Below, piece after piece: positions 15,988-24,074 of a stretch of DNA of 64,000 nucleotides. The translations under genes were made by a program, and so were the position numbers. Under the pieces are notes generated by a model. That model searched no databases, was not told the origin of the DNA, and saw only the letters and a program-made list of their open reading frames with translations. Positions within the stretch are counted from its first letter, which is position 1. The number at the start of each line of letters is the position of its first letter. Origin of the DNA: Prevotellaceae bacterium UBA3849 (lineage in GTDB: Bacteria; Bacteroidota; Bacteroidia; Bacteroidales; Bacteroidaceae); contig DGHL01000040.1 of the NCBI GenBank assembly GCA_002392645.1, forward strand, positions 19,352 to 83,351, in the 5' to 3' direction.

Positions 15988-18042
15988 TCAGTTTCTCTTG
16001 ATACCATTGCGTTCCAACAGTGCGTCGATGGTAGGTTCTGCGCCTTTGAAACGCTTGTAGAGAGTCATAGGATGCTCCGTACCACCCTTTGAGAGTATGC
16101 AGTCGCGGAATCGCTGTGCGGTGTCTTTGTTGAATATACCTTCCTTCTTGAATACTGCGAATGCATCAGCATCGAGCACCTCAGCCCATTTATAACTGTA
16201 GTATCCGGCAGAGTAGCCGCCAGCCATAATGTGTGAGAACTGCACCGTCATGCAGGTGTCAGGTAGCTGTTTGTCTATGATGGCATCCTTCCATGCCTCC
16301 TTCTCGAATGGTATGATGTCGGCTGTAAACTCATCCTTCGTGGTATAGTATGCCATGTCGAGCAATCCGAAACTTACCTGGCGCAGACACATGGATGCCA
16401 CGTTGTAGTTACGTGCAGCAATCAGACGGTCTATCATTTCCTCTGGCATAGGCTCACCTGTTTGGTAGTGGAATGCGAACGTACGCAGGAAGTCCTTCTG
16501 AAGCACGAAGTTCTCCATAAACTGCGAAGGCAATTCTACGAAGTCCCACCATACGTTTGTACCTGACAGTGACTCAAAGCGGGTGTTGGCGAACATGCCA
16601 TGAAGCGAATGGCCGAACTCATGCAGGAATGTCTCCACCTCTCCTAAGGTAAGCAGGGCAGGTTTATCATCGGTAGGCTTTGTGAGATTCATCACTACAC
16701 TGACGTGTGGTCGTATGTTCTCGCCTTTCTGGTTGATATACTGTCCTTGATATTCTGTCATCCAAGCTCCTCCCTGTTTGCCTTTGCGAGGGTGGAAGTC
16801 GGCATAGAACACGGCGAGGAATGAGCCGTCCTTGTCGTACACCTCGTAAGCTTTTACGTCGGGATGATATACAGGAATGTCCTTGTTTTCCTTGAAAGTG
16901 ATGCCGTATAGTCTGTTAGCAAGACCGAACACACCGTCAATGACCTTTGATAATTCCAGATAAGGGCGCAGCATCTCTGAGTCAACGTTGTACTTCTCAA
17001 GCTGTAGCTTATGTGAGTAGTATGCAGCATCCCATGGCATCAGCTTGAAGTCTTCGCCCTCCATCTTCAGTGCCATCTTCTTGAGTTCCTCTCGCTCCTC
17101 TATTGCAGTAGGCTTGTAAGCAGCTATGAGGTCGTTGAGCAGTTTATATACGTTGGCGGTGTTGGATGCCATGCGTTTCTTCAGTACATAGTCGGCATAG
17201 GTTTCGTGACCTAATAGTTGTGCTATCTCACGACGAATGTTAACGAGGCGCTTACATATCCCGAGGTTGTTAGAGTCGTTGTCATGCGTACACTCTGTGT
17301 TGCGTGCCATGTATAGCTGCTTACGCAGTTCACGGTTCTTGGCATACTGCATGAAAGGACCGTATGAAGGAGCGTCAAGGGTAAATACCCATCCATCCAT
17401 ACCACGCTCTTTTGCTGCCATGGCAGCTGCGGTGCGCTGTGTCTCAGGCAGTCCGTCAAGATCTTTTTCTTCAGTCAGGTGCAGTGTATAAGCCTTGTTT
17501 TCCTTAAGTAGATTCTGTGAAAACTGCAGTGACAGCAGGCTACCTTCCTCTGTAAGTGCACGCAGTTTGTCCTTTCCAGCCTTGTCGAGCAGTGCACCAG
17601 AGCGCACGAAACCGTCGTAGGTCTTGTTGAGCAGCATCTCTTCCTCAGCAGTCAGTTCACGGTGGTTCTCATATACGGCCTTAATGCGTTGGAAGAGTTT
17701 CTCGTTCAGCGACACATCGTTCTGATGTTTCGTGAGTATTGGCTGTATTTTCTGTGCCAGTGCCTCAAGTTCATCATTTGTCTCAGCCGACATAAGGTTG
17801 AAGAATACGTTAGACACGTTGCCAAGCAACTCATAGTATTCCTCGTGTTCAGGGTCTGTATATATTATGGTGTTGTCAAACGTCGGTGGTTCGGGATTGT
17901 TGACTATCGTCTCAATCTGCTCGTCATCACGACGTATGCCCTCCATGAATGCAGGTTCGAAGTGCTCCAACTTGATTTTGTCAAACGGAACGGTCTTGTG
18001 TGGTGTTGTATATTCCTCGTAGAAAGGATTGTTTGTAGCCAT
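15988..18042 (-). CDS. M3-family metallopeptidase (Dcp-like peptidyl dipeptidase)
   Basis: The 684-aa protein has the zinc motif HEFGHSLHGMF (HExxH near residue 474) and the M3 signature ETFLHEFGHSLH. It lacks a signal peptide, so it is probably cytoplasmic, helping degrade short peptides. Overall length and the ending FKGAEPTIDALLERNGI fit peptidyl-dipeptidase Dcp/oligopeptidase A. The two activities cannot be separated from sequence alone. Confidence 0.9.
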   Translation of the reverse strand: MATNNPFYEEYTTPHKTVPFDKIKLEHFEPAFMEGIRRDDEQIETIVNNPEPPTFDNTIIYTDPEHEEYYELLGNVSNVFFNLMSAETNDELEALAQKIQPILTKHQNDVSLNEKLFQRIKAVYENHRELTAEEEMLLNKTYDGFVRSGALLDKAGKDKLRALTEEGSLLSLQFSQNLLKENKAYTLHLTEEKDLDGLPETQRTAAAMAAKERGMDGWVFTLDAPSYGPFMQYAKNRELRKQLYMARNTECTHDNDSNNLGICKRLVNIRREIAQLLGHETYADYVLKKRMASNTANVYKLLNDLIAAYKPTAIEEREELKKMALKMEGEDFKLMPWDAAYYSHKLQLEKYNVDSEMLRPYLELSKVIDGVFGLANRLYGITFKENKDIPVYHPDVKAYEVYDKDGSFLAVFYADFHPRKGKQGGAWMTEYQGQYINQKGENIRPHVSVVMNLTKPTDDKPALLTLGEVETFLHEFGHSLHGMFANTRFESLSGTNVWWDFVELPSQFMENFVLQKDFLRTFAFHYQTGEPMPEEMIDRLIAARNYNVASMCLRQVSFGLLDMAYYTTKDEFTADIIPFEKEAWKDAIIDKQLPDTCMTVQFSHIMAGGYSAGYYSYKWAEVLDADAFAVFKKEGIFNKDTAQRFRDCILSKGGTEHPMTLYKRFKGAEPTIDALLERNGIKRN

Positions 18043-18102
18043 CTTGTATTATGTGTTTTTTTATTTCTCGTTTTGTTATATTCCGTCAATAGGGTGGGGG
18101 CG

Positions 18103-18762
18103 CTACAGCAGTTGCAACATGGGCACCTCTATGATACCCCTCTTCAGTATTATTTTCTCCTCCTTCTCCATGGCATTGAGTGCCTGTGATATCTCCAGGC
18201 GCGTGTAGTTCGTCTCCTCTGCCAGCTGTACCATTTTTATATACAGCGTTTTCTTACCTGTCGGAGTATGGCTGTGATGCTGTATGAACATCTTTATGCG
18301 TTCTCTTGCGTCAGAGCCTCGTCTCTGCCAAGGCTGGCTTTCGAGCAACTGTGTCTTCCTGCATATAATGTTAAGGAGGTTCATCCTCACTATGACGTAT
18401 TGCTCAAGTAGCTTCAGCAGCTGTGCCTTAGGAATGCTTATTATGGTGCAGGCGGTGTATGCAGTGTAGTTCGCCCTGTAGTGCTGCGTCATGCCAAACA
18501 GTTTCTCGGGTTCCACCACCAGCGGGCCTTGTGCCAGTTCCTTTATGTGGTATGAGCGACTGTCGGAATAAGTATCTGTTTCCACCCATCCGCGAGTAAT
18601 GAATAGTAGAGACTCGCATTTCTCGTATTCGCTCACTATGACGCTGCCTTTCTTATAGTGTCGCATGTCAAAGTGGGCTTCCGTGGCAATCTTGTCGAGG
18701 TCGGCGTTAGTCAGACCGATAAAGATTGGCACTGATGATATTTGGGTGGCGTTTAATATCAT
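18103..18762 (-). CDS. Crp/Fnr-family transcription regulator
   Basis: The 219-aa protein has a cyclic-nucleotide-binding-like beta-barrel at about residues 15-115 (YKKGSVIVSEYEKCESLLFITRG has the usual G..I..EG pattern) and a winged helix-turn-helix at about 170-215 (LAEETNYTRLEISQALNAME). It lacks the Cys cluster of Fnr, so it is not an obvious iron-sulfur sensor. It overlaps the ApbE gene by 4 nt and is the last gene of a coupled run, so a role in that envelope/flavin cluster is possible but unproved. Confidence 0.85.
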   Translation of the reverse strand: MILNATQISSVPIFIGLTNADLDKIATEAHFDMRHYKKGSVIVSEYEKCESLLFITRGWVETDTYSDSRSYHIKELAQGPLVVEPEKLFGMTQHYRANYTAYTACTIISIPKAQLLKLLEQYVIVRMNLLNIICRKTQLLESQPWQRRGSDARERIKMFIQHHSHTPTGKKTLYIKMVQLAEETNYTRLEISQALNAMEKEEKIILKRGIIEVPMLQLL

Positions 18763-19787
18763 TCCTTTATGATGTTTTTCTCCAGTTCAGGCGAAAACCA
18801 TACAGAGTAGTCTCCCTTGTCGTCATTATATATAAGGTAGGCCTTCATCTCCTTATGGCGGCTTAGTATCTGCTTAGCCTTATCTATGCCGAGCACCATG
18901 AATGCCGTAGCGTATGCATCAGCCTGTGCGCAGGTAGGTGCGAGCACAGTAGCCGACAAAATGTTGTGCTGTATCGGATAGCCGGTCTTCGGGTCTATGG
19001 TGTGTGCATATTTCTTACCATCCTTGTAGTAATAGTTGCGATAGTTGCCTGATGTAGCCATGGCTACGTCTTTCAGTGCCAGGCGAGTCTGCAGTTCGTT
19101 GTTCACATACAGTGAATCATCCACGGGCTTCACCACTCCGATGTGCCACGGTTCCTTGTTAGGGTTGACACCTTTCGTTACGATTTCGCCACCAATCTCC
19201 ACCATGTAGTTCTTCACGCCCTTGCTGTCAAGCATTCGTGCCACCTGGTCCACGGCATATCCCTTGGCAATAGCTCCGCAGTCGAGCATTATGCGTGGAT
19301 CTTGTTTCGTTATCCGAGAGCCCTTAAGGGATACTTTGCTGAATCCAATGAACTGGCGTATGCTGTCCACCTGTGCCTGCGTCGGCATCTGTCCGTTCTT
19401 GAATCCGAATCCCCATGCGTTCACCAGCGGTGCTACGGTGATATCAAATGCCCCCTCAGTGTCGGCATATACCTCTGCGGCTTTGTTGAAGACGTCGATG
19501 AATAGAGAGTTGAGCTCCGTATCCTTATTCTGGTTTACGGCGGTTATGATTGATTGCTTGTTGAATGGCGACAGTGCGCTGTCAACGGCAAGCAATGTCG
19601 TATTGATATCCTGCTTCAGGTCTTCATCGCTTTCGTAAGTCACGTTGTAAGCCGTGCCGAATATGAAGTCAGAGTCCTTATGGTATGTCGTGCCCTTGTC
19701 GCTATGCCTGTTGTAAGCCAACAATGCCGCAAGCGCGGCGATTGCTATCAGTGGAAGGGCGTAGGCTGCTATTTTCTGTCTAGTCAT
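18759..19787 (-). CDS. apbE: FAD:protein FMN transferase
   Basis: The 342-aa protein has a single N-terminal membrane segment (about residues 7-25) and no lipobox cysteine. ApbE motifs are clear: VEIGGEIVTKG, HTIDPKTGYPIQH and CAQADAYATAFMVLG, whose acidic residues bind Mg. The enzyme attaches FMN covalently to Thr or Ser of targets such as NqrB, NqrC and RnfG. It overlaps both neighbours by 4 nt, implying translational coupling. No flavoprotein target is encoded in this window. Confidence 0.92.
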   Translation of the reverse strand: MTRQKIAAYALPLIAIAALAALLAYNRHSDKGTTYHKDSDFIFGTAYNVTYESDEDLKQDINTTLLAVDSALSPFNKQSIITAVNQNKDTELNSLFIDVFNKAAEVYADTEGAFDITVAPLVNAWGFGFKNGQMPTQAQVDSIRQFIGFSKVSLKGSRITKQDPRIMLDCGAIAKGYAVDQVARMLDSKGVKNYMVEIGGEIVTKGVNPNKEPWHIGVVKPVDDSLYVNNELQTRLALKDVAMATSGNYRNYYYKDGKKYAHTIDPKTGYPIQHNILSATVLAPTCAQADAYATAFMVLGIDKAKQILSRHKEMKAYLIYNDDKGDYSVWFSPELEKNIIKE

Positions 19788-20488
19788 ATCTTCTTGTTCT
19801 TGCGTCCCAGTTCAAACGTTATGTTGAAAGTGCCACCGAGTCTGTTGCCGTTTTTACCATAGCCAGGTATATACCATAGATCACCGATGCCATCGTCGCT
19901 GCTGCTCAGCTTTGCCTTGTACCTGAAGCTCCATCCCATTCTTACGGGTCCCCATATCTGTGCATCGACTGAGAATAGGAATTCAGCCCAGTGGTAAGTG
20001 CATTTCGATTCATAGGAATAAGGCACCCTGCCACCCCAGTAAGGGTCTGTTATGTCTCCGTGTGCCTTGGTCTTGAAAGATGTCAGTGCATAGCGTGCAC
20101 CTAACATTATGCGGTATTTGTCGTGCTTGTCTTTTGCCATGTTGAGGTCGCAGCCTATCCTGCCGTATGGTGCACGCACGGTGCTCTCTATATGCGTTAC
20201 TACATCCTCCGTATGCTTAGCATCACCCAGTCCTAACTCTATGATAGGGAAATAGCGGTCTTTAAGGTTCACTCGCAGCGCACCCTCAAATTGTCCGTAG
20301 TCGCTTACAAGGCGCATCACGGTGCCGGCGAGGTCGTATGACAATGATATGCCACGGAAAAGTTCTGTGCTGTCAACCTCTGCCATGTCTTTCTTGTCCC
20401 TGCCTTGCGCATTGACATCCTGGCAGAAGGCAAACAGGCTAATTGCTGCCGTTAAGACGAATAAATATGTTCTTAGCTGATGCGTCAT
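19784..20488 (-). CDS. DUF6048-family protein, probable outer-membrane beta-barrel
   Basis: The 234-aa protein has a signal peptide (cleavage near QDVNAQ) and then alternating beta-strand stretches with aromatic ends (RGISLSYDLAGTVMRLVSDY, PIIELGLGDAKH, YRIMLGARYALTSF, GTFNITFELG). It resembles the DUF6048 family of Bacteroidetes, usually next to a DUF6452 gene, as here. Function is unknown; a small outer-membrane barrel is inferred from the strand pattern and the C-terminal strand. Confidence 0.72.
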   Translation of the reverse strand: MTHQLRTYLFVLTAAISLFAFCQDVNAQGRDKKDMAEVDSTELFRGISLSYDLAGTVMRLVSDYGQFEGALRVNLKDRYFPIIELGLGDAKHTEDVVTHIESTVRAPYGRIGCDLNMAKDKHDKYRIMLGARYALTSFKTKAHGDITDPYWGGRVPYSYESKCTYHWAEFLFSVDAQIWGPVRMGWSFRYKAKLSSSDDGIGDLWYIPGYGKNGNRLGGTFNITFELGRKNKKI

Positions 20489-20945
20489 TACTTACCTTGG
20501 TGTCGTTTATTATGATGGTGTCAATGAAGTTTTTCGTGTATGTCACGTCCTGTAGCGTATGCCTGTAGCGTGCAGGGCATTCTACTGACTCAAAGCTTGC
20601 CTGGTTGGTCTTTGTTATAGTGACCTTGTCGCTTATTGTCGTTTCTTCGTTTATGTGCAGCGTAAGGGTGAAGGCATCGCTTTCGGCAATGTGGCTCATA
20701 GGTAGCTCAAACGAACTTACGTTCTCCTGTTGGTTGATATAAACCGTATCTTCGTCTGCCAGTGGTCGGCTGAACGTCACGCTGAGAGGGTATTCCAGCA
20801 CGCTGTCTTCTCCTTCAGAGGTCTGTATATAGTACTTACACAAAACCTTGCCTGTCAGACTGCAGTCTATGGATGAACATGCCGCCAAGCCTGCAATGAC
20901 AACAAACATAGTGATGGCTCGTAATAACATTACGCTTTTATCCAT
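20439..20945 (-). CDS. DUF6452-family lipoprotein
   Basis: The 168-aa protein has a signal peptide with lipobox AGLAAC (Cys23). The rest is beta-rich with ESVECPARYRHTLQDVTYTK and FIDTIIINDTKV, matching the DUF6452 pattern as I recall it. It overlaps the DUF6048 gene by 50 nt, a strong sign of coupled synthesis. The pair may form a complex at the outer membrane, but no function is known. Confidence 0.72.
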   Translation of the reverse strand: MDKSVMLLRAITMFVVIAGLAACSSIDCSLTGKVLCKYYIQTSEGEDSVLEYPLSVTFSRPLADEDTVYINQQENVSSFELPMSHIAESDAFTLTLHINEETTISDKVTITKTNQASFESVECPARYRHTLQDVTYTKNFIDTIIINDTKVSNDASAKNIFIRLNGSN

Positions 20946-20999
20946 TATTCTTCCTTGATTTTTTCAGTTAATCTATCGTCCGTCACCCCTTAGGCATTA

Positions 21000-21959
21000 C
21001 TATACAAACTTCTCTATCTGATATTCATTCCTGCCTTGTGACGAGCGACTTACGAGGTCTGCCACGAAACCGGCGAGGAATAACTGTGTGCCTATTATCA
21101 TCATTGTCAGTGAGATGTAGAAGTATGGAGAGTCGGTGACAAGGCGCTGTGGTATGTTGTGTGCCAATGCCCACAACTTGCCGGCACCGATGATTCCTGC
21201 TGCTATGAAACCGATAAAGAACATCAGTGTGCCGAGGAAACCGAAGATGTGCATAGGTTTCTTGCCGAATGTAGAAAGGAACCACAGCGTGATGAGGTCG
21301 AGGTATCCGTTTACGAATCTGTTCCATCCCATGAACTTCGACTTGCCGAACTTTCTTGCCTGATGATGTACGGGCTTCTCTGCAATCTTTGAGAAACCGG
21401 CGTTCTTTGCAAGGTAAGGCATGTAGCGGTGCATCTCGCCATACACCTCGATGTTCTTCACCACCTCCTTGCGATATGCTTTCAGACCGCAGTTGAAGTC
21501 GTGCAGGTTGTGTATGCCGCTGACCTTTCTTGCCGTAGCGTTAAAGAGCTTTGTCGGTATGGTCTTCGACAGAGGGTCGCCCTGCTTGCGGTTCTGCTTG
21601 TAACCGCTAACGAGGTCGTAGCCGTCTTCCTTTATCATGCGGTAAAGCTCCGGAATCTCGTCGGGTGAGTCCTGCAGGTCGGCGTCCATAGTAATCACCA
21701 CGTCACCGTTGACCTTTTCGAAACCACAGTAAAGGGCAGGCGACTTGCCATAGTTCCTGCGGAACTTTATTCCGTGCACGTGCTCGTCTTTCGCTGCGAG
21801 GCCTTCTATTATCTCCCACGAGTGGTCTGTAGAGCCATCGTTTACGAATATGACCTCATAGCTGAAGCCATGCTCTTTCATTACTCGCTCTATCCATGCG
21901 TAGAGTTCTGGTATAGACTCTTCCTCGTTGTAAAGTGGTACTACTACTGATATATCCAT
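21000..21959 (-). CDS. Family 2 glycosyltransferase, polyprenyl-phosphate type (DPM1/GtrB-like)
   Basis: The 319-aa protein has a GT-A domain at residues 1-220 (MDISVVVPLYNEEESI, VNDGSTD and the metal-binding MDADLQDSP with Asp92 and Asp94). Two membrane helices follow at about 232-260 and 270-298. This layout fits enzymes that load a sugar from a nucleotide donor onto a polyprenyl phosphate at the inner membrane for later glycan or lipid modification. The donor sugar cannot be told. It lies 64 nt after the DUF4199 gene and is probably co-transcribed with it. Confidence 0.9.
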   Translation of the reverse strand: MDISVVVPLYNEEESIPELYAWIERVMKEHGFSYEVIFVNDGSTDHSWEIIEGLAAKDEHVHGIKFRRNYGKSPALYCGFEKVNGDVVITMDADLQDSPDEIPELYRMIKEDGYDLVSGYKQNRKQGDPLSKTIPTKLFNATARKVSGIHNLHDFNCGLKAYRKEVVKNIEVYGEMHRYMPYLAKNAGFSKIAEKPVHHQARKFGKSKFMGWNRFVNGYLDLITLWFLSTFGKKPMHIFGFLGTLMFFIGFIAAGIIGAGKLWALAHNIPQRLVTDSPYFYISLTMMIIGTQLFLAGFVADLVSRSSQGRNEYQIEKFV

Positions 21960-22023
21960 TTCCTCTGTATGTTTTCGTTTGTCACTCTCTCTCCCACATC
22001 GTGTAGGGTGGGGTGGGGCGTTT

Positions 22024-22581
22024 TTATCTTAAGCCTTCTGATGTCTTCGGCTGAGTCTTCTTGCCAATGAGGGCAATGACGGCTGCAGCGATGAAACCTG
22101 TAAAGGTGCTGTTGCAGAAAAGGCTGAAAGCCATATCTACGGGGCGCGACTGCGATAACAGCCCCAACTGCTCGTCAAGCATCTTGACGTCCATTCCGGC
22201 GTTAGTGAATGAATTCCTTATCTGGGGTATTGCCATCTGCTGCTGCATGTGCGACATGAAGGCGCCATCGTCGAAGAAGTAGAAGTATATGAAAGTGGCT
22301 GCCGCCAGTATTATGGCTGCATACACCACCATCAGTGCAACGAAGCAGAAGGCGCGCTTGAAACTTATGTTGCCGCCTATTATGCGGTCGCGATAGCGCT
22401 TCAGCAGTCGATACATCATTATAGGGGTCGTTATGACTCCTGCTATGAATCCTATTTGCAGGGGTGAATCAGACATGCTGCCGATAAAACAGCCTAAGGT
22501 GAAAATCCACAGACAGCCCAGGAAGAATCCGTCCTGACGGGCGAATGCCTTTAATTGTATGTATTCAGAAGGGGAAATCAT
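22024..22581 (-). CDS. DUF4199-family membrane protein
   Basis: The 185-aa protein has four membrane segments (about residues 18-38, 42-60, 78-100 and 148-170). The arrangement and the LKRYRDRIIGGNISFKRAF stretch after helix 2 fit DUF4199, a Bacteroidetes family often next to a GT2 gene. Function is unknown. A perfect -7 box (TAACTTTG, 22586-22593) ends only 4 nt before the ATG, so the mRNA may be leaderless. Confidence 0.82.
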   Translation of the reverse strand: MISPSEYIQLKAFARQDGFFLGCLWIFTLGCFIGSMSDSPLQIGFIAGVITTPIMMYRLLKRYRDRIIGGNISFKRAFCFVALMVVYAAIILAAATFIYFYFFDDGAFMSHMQQQMAIPQIRNSFTNAGMDVKMLDEQLGLLSQSRPVDMAFSLFCNSTFTGFIAAAVIALIGKKTQPKTSEGLR

Positions 22582-22585
22582 GCTA

Positions 22586-22593
22586 CAAAGTTA
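22586..22593 (-). promoter_or_regulatory. -7 promoter box directly before the DUF4199 gene
   Basis: TAACTTTG on the minus strand lies 4 nt upstream of the ATG at 22581. No matching TTTG is seen at -33. Transcription would start at or near the ATG. Confidence 0.5.
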
Positions 22594-22700
22594 CGCATTT
22601 TATTTCACTTTAAGGCACTTTGGATGTCCTTTTGTCTTAATAAACCTTAAATATCACCCCTTTTTAAAGTCTTTTTGCTAAATATATGCGGGAAAATGCG

Positions 22701-22708
22701 TACCTTTG
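22701..22708 (+). promoter_or_regulatory. -7 promoter box of the SRP RNA/tRNA-Thr transcript
   Basis: TACCTTTG is a perfect -7 match 34 nt before the SRP RNA 5' end. A TTTG lies upstream but at 23 nt spacing, longer than usual. A small CGCTT/AAGCG stem sits between promoter and RNA. Confidence 0.6.
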
Positions 22709-22742
22709 CACCCGCTTACGAAAGAAAAGCGTAGAAATACAT

Positions 22743-22838
22743 GGGCAAGTCTTGCACGACCAGCTCCCTCGGAATCCTCCAGGACGGGAACGTAGCAAAG
22801 GTACTTGGTTGTAGCGGTGCGATGTAAGTAGCTTGCCC
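22743..22838 (+). ncRNA. ffs: Signal recognition particle RNA, small bacterial type
   Basis: The ends pair (GGGCAAG at 22743-22749 with CTTGCCC at 22832-22838). Inside is CCAGGACGGGAACGTAGCAA, the conserved SRP helix 8 region with its symmetrical internal loop, and GGTGCGATGTAAG on the closing side. The 96-nt RNA binds Ffh and targets membrane proteins to FtsY. It sits between a -7 promoter box and tRNA-Thr, which starts 4 nt later. Confidence 0.85.
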
Positions 22839-22842
22839 ACCC

Positions 22843-22916
22843 GCCTCTTTAGCTCAGTTGGCCAGAGCACGTGATTTGTAATCTCGGGGTCGTTGGTTCG
22901 AATCCGACAAGAGGCT
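22843..22916 (+). tRNA. tRNA-Thr (anticodon UGU)
   Basis: The acceptor stem GCCTCTT/AAGAGGC is perfect; the D-stem GCTC/GAGC and T-stem GTTGG/CCGAC with TTCGAAT loop are intact. The anticodon loop TTTGTAA gives UGU, reading ACA and related Thr codons. The anticodon stem CGTGA/TCTCG has a U-U mismatch at its third pair. CCA is not encoded. It is 4 nt downstream of SRP RNA and followed by a terminator, so the two RNAs are likely cut from one precursor. Confidence 0.92.
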
Positions 22917-22931
22917 CAAGAAAAACGAATA

Positions 22932-22975
22932 ATGCCGGAAAATTCCATTAAGGATTTTCCGGCATTTTGTTTTGT
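22932..22975 (+). terminator. Terminator after tRNA-Thr
   Basis: ATGCCGGAAAAT (22932-22943) pairs perfectly with ATTTTCCGGCAT (22954-22965), followed by TTTGTTTTG. It lies close to the stop of the convergent DUF805 gene. Confidence 0.88.
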
Positions 22976-22987
22976 GATTATATTTTC

Positions 22988-23503
22988 TTAAATCTGAGAT
23001 GCAGCGTTTTCTTCCTGTGTGATGTATTTTGGAGACTCGCCATATTTGTTAGCCTGTGGCTCGCTGTCTTTGAGAGTCCAGAATATCAGGATGAGGTTCA
23101 CGATAGGAATGATACCTATGAGCATAGCCCATCCGCTCTTGCCGATATCGTGCAGACGACGTGCGCACACTGCAAGTGCAGGGATAAGCAATGCGAGCAT
23201 GATTATACACAAAATCACTGCGCATGGGAAGAAGGTATCGTCACATGCCTGTGCTTTGTCAAGGAGTGCCTGCTGCTTCTCTGCATCAAATAAAGTCTCG
23301 CCTATTTGTGACTCTAACTCAGCCTTTACAGCTAACTTCCAGCTGAATAATTGCTGCATCAGTATTCCAGGGATGCTGTTGAGCAGACAGAACCACCAAT
23401 ACTCAGAACGACGTGCGCGTCCACTAAATGTAGCATACTTCTTAAAACATGTCTTTATGGCCTCGCCGAAAGACAATTTAGGGAGAGCAATTGTATTTGC
23501 CAT
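22988..23503 (-). CDS. DUF805-family inner-membrane protein
   Basis: The 171-aa protein has the family start (SFGEAIKTCFKKYATFSGRARRSEYWWF), with the FxGRarRsEYW motif, then three or four hydrophobic helices. A conserved RRLHDIGKSGWA motif precedes the last helices. DUF805 proteins (YhaH-like) are inner-membrane proteins of unknown function. The C-terminal tail is charged. The gene is monocistronic. Confidence 0.88.
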   Translation of the reverse strand: MANTIALPKLSFGEAIKTCFKKYATFSGRARRSEYWWFCLLNSIPGILMQQLFSWKLAVKAELESQIGETLFDAEKQQALLDKAQACDDTFFPCAVILCIIMLALLIPALAVCARRLHDIGKSGWAMLIGIIPIVNLILIFWTLKDSEPQANKYGESPKYITQEENAASQI

Positions 23504-23555
23504 GTTAGTAAAATGTTTGGTTAATTATTTAGTTAAAAATGTTTGGTTTGCTTTT

Positions 23556-23599
23556 GTTTGGTTGGTTTCGATAAATTGTTTGGTTGGTTTCGATAAATT
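23556..23599. repeat. Two perfect tandem copies of a 22-nt unit
   Basis: The unit GTTTGGTTGGTTTCGATAAA+TT occurs at 23556-23577 and again at 23578-23599. It lies in the 5' leader of the DUF805 gene. Confidence 0.9.
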
Positions 23600-23769
23600 G
23601 TTAGTTTCTTTTATCAATACTTGTTGCAAAGGTAAGCAAATTAATCTTATTTTGCCTAATTATAAAAACAGATTAAGTGTTTTTTAAAATACTTTAACAA
23701 ACATTTTGTTTTCGGACTCATGTATGGCAATAATGCGAAAACTGTAATATGTATCGTAAGACAATAAAA

Positions 23770-23816
23770 AACTCCATTCGTAACCAATTCTTTCTTAGTG
23801 TGTTACGAAGGGAGTT
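23770..23816. other. Inverted repeat abutting array B
   Basis: A 15-bp stem with one mismatch (AACTCCATTCGTAAC with GTTACGAAGGGAGTT) ends exactly one base before the first array unit. A-rich sequence to the left would make it a terminator in the minus direction. Confidence 0.7.
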
Positions 23817-23901
23817 GTAAAAGCTATGCTTTTACGTTGTAATATGATAGCTTTTACCGTGTAATTTGATACCTTTTACAAGGTAATATGATAGCTTTTA
23901 C
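23817..23901. repeat. Array B: four 19-nt quasi-palindromes at 22-nt spacing
   Basis: Units start at 23817, 23839, 23861 and 23883. The first is the symmetric GTAAAAGCTATGCTTTTAC. The second and fourth are GTAATATGATAGCTTTTAC. The third is GTAATTTGATACCTTTTAC. A decayed fifth unit may start at 23905. Confidence 0.93.
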
Positions 23902-23930
23902 AGCGCAATGTTATGCAACTGTAAAAAAGG

Positions 23931-23964
23931 AGCGGTGGCTTCCAATCGGAAACCACCGCTTTTT
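23931..23964. terminator. Terminator hairpin right of array B
   Basis: AGCGGTGG (23931-23938) pairs with CCACCGCT (23953-23960), extended by TTCC/GGAA, with T5 on the right and an A-run on the left. It can end transcripts from either side, including the glmM operon. Confidence 0.8.
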
Positions 23965-23979
23965 AGTTCTGAGTTACAG

Positions 23980-24070
23980 ACCCACCACAACCCTCCCTGT
24001 AAGGGAGGGGAAGTTAAGTGAGTTAAGAATTATGCATTATGAATTATGAATTATGCATTATGAATTCTGC
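23980..24070. repeat. Intergenic GAATTATGAATT/AGGGAGGG repeat island
   Basis: A CCCTCCCTgtaAGGGAGGG palindrome is followed by GAATTATGCATTATGAATTATG-like words up to the glmM stop. It resembles the islands at 12571, 25464 and 28480. Confidence 0.6.
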
Positions 24071-24074
24071 ATTA

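Larger units (their letters stand above)
23504..24074. other. Gene-free stretch with promoter box, tandem duplication, hairpins and array B
   Basis: From left to right: a 22-nt tandem duplication (23556-23599), a -7 box TACCTTTG on the minus strand near 23627-23634 for the DUF805 gene, a 15-bp imperfect hairpin (23770-23816), palindrome array B (23817-23901), a terminator hairpin (23931-23964), a CCCTCCCT/AGGGAGGG palindrome (23993-24009) and ATTATGAATT-type repeats to 24070. No coding frame is supported. Confidence 0.6.
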
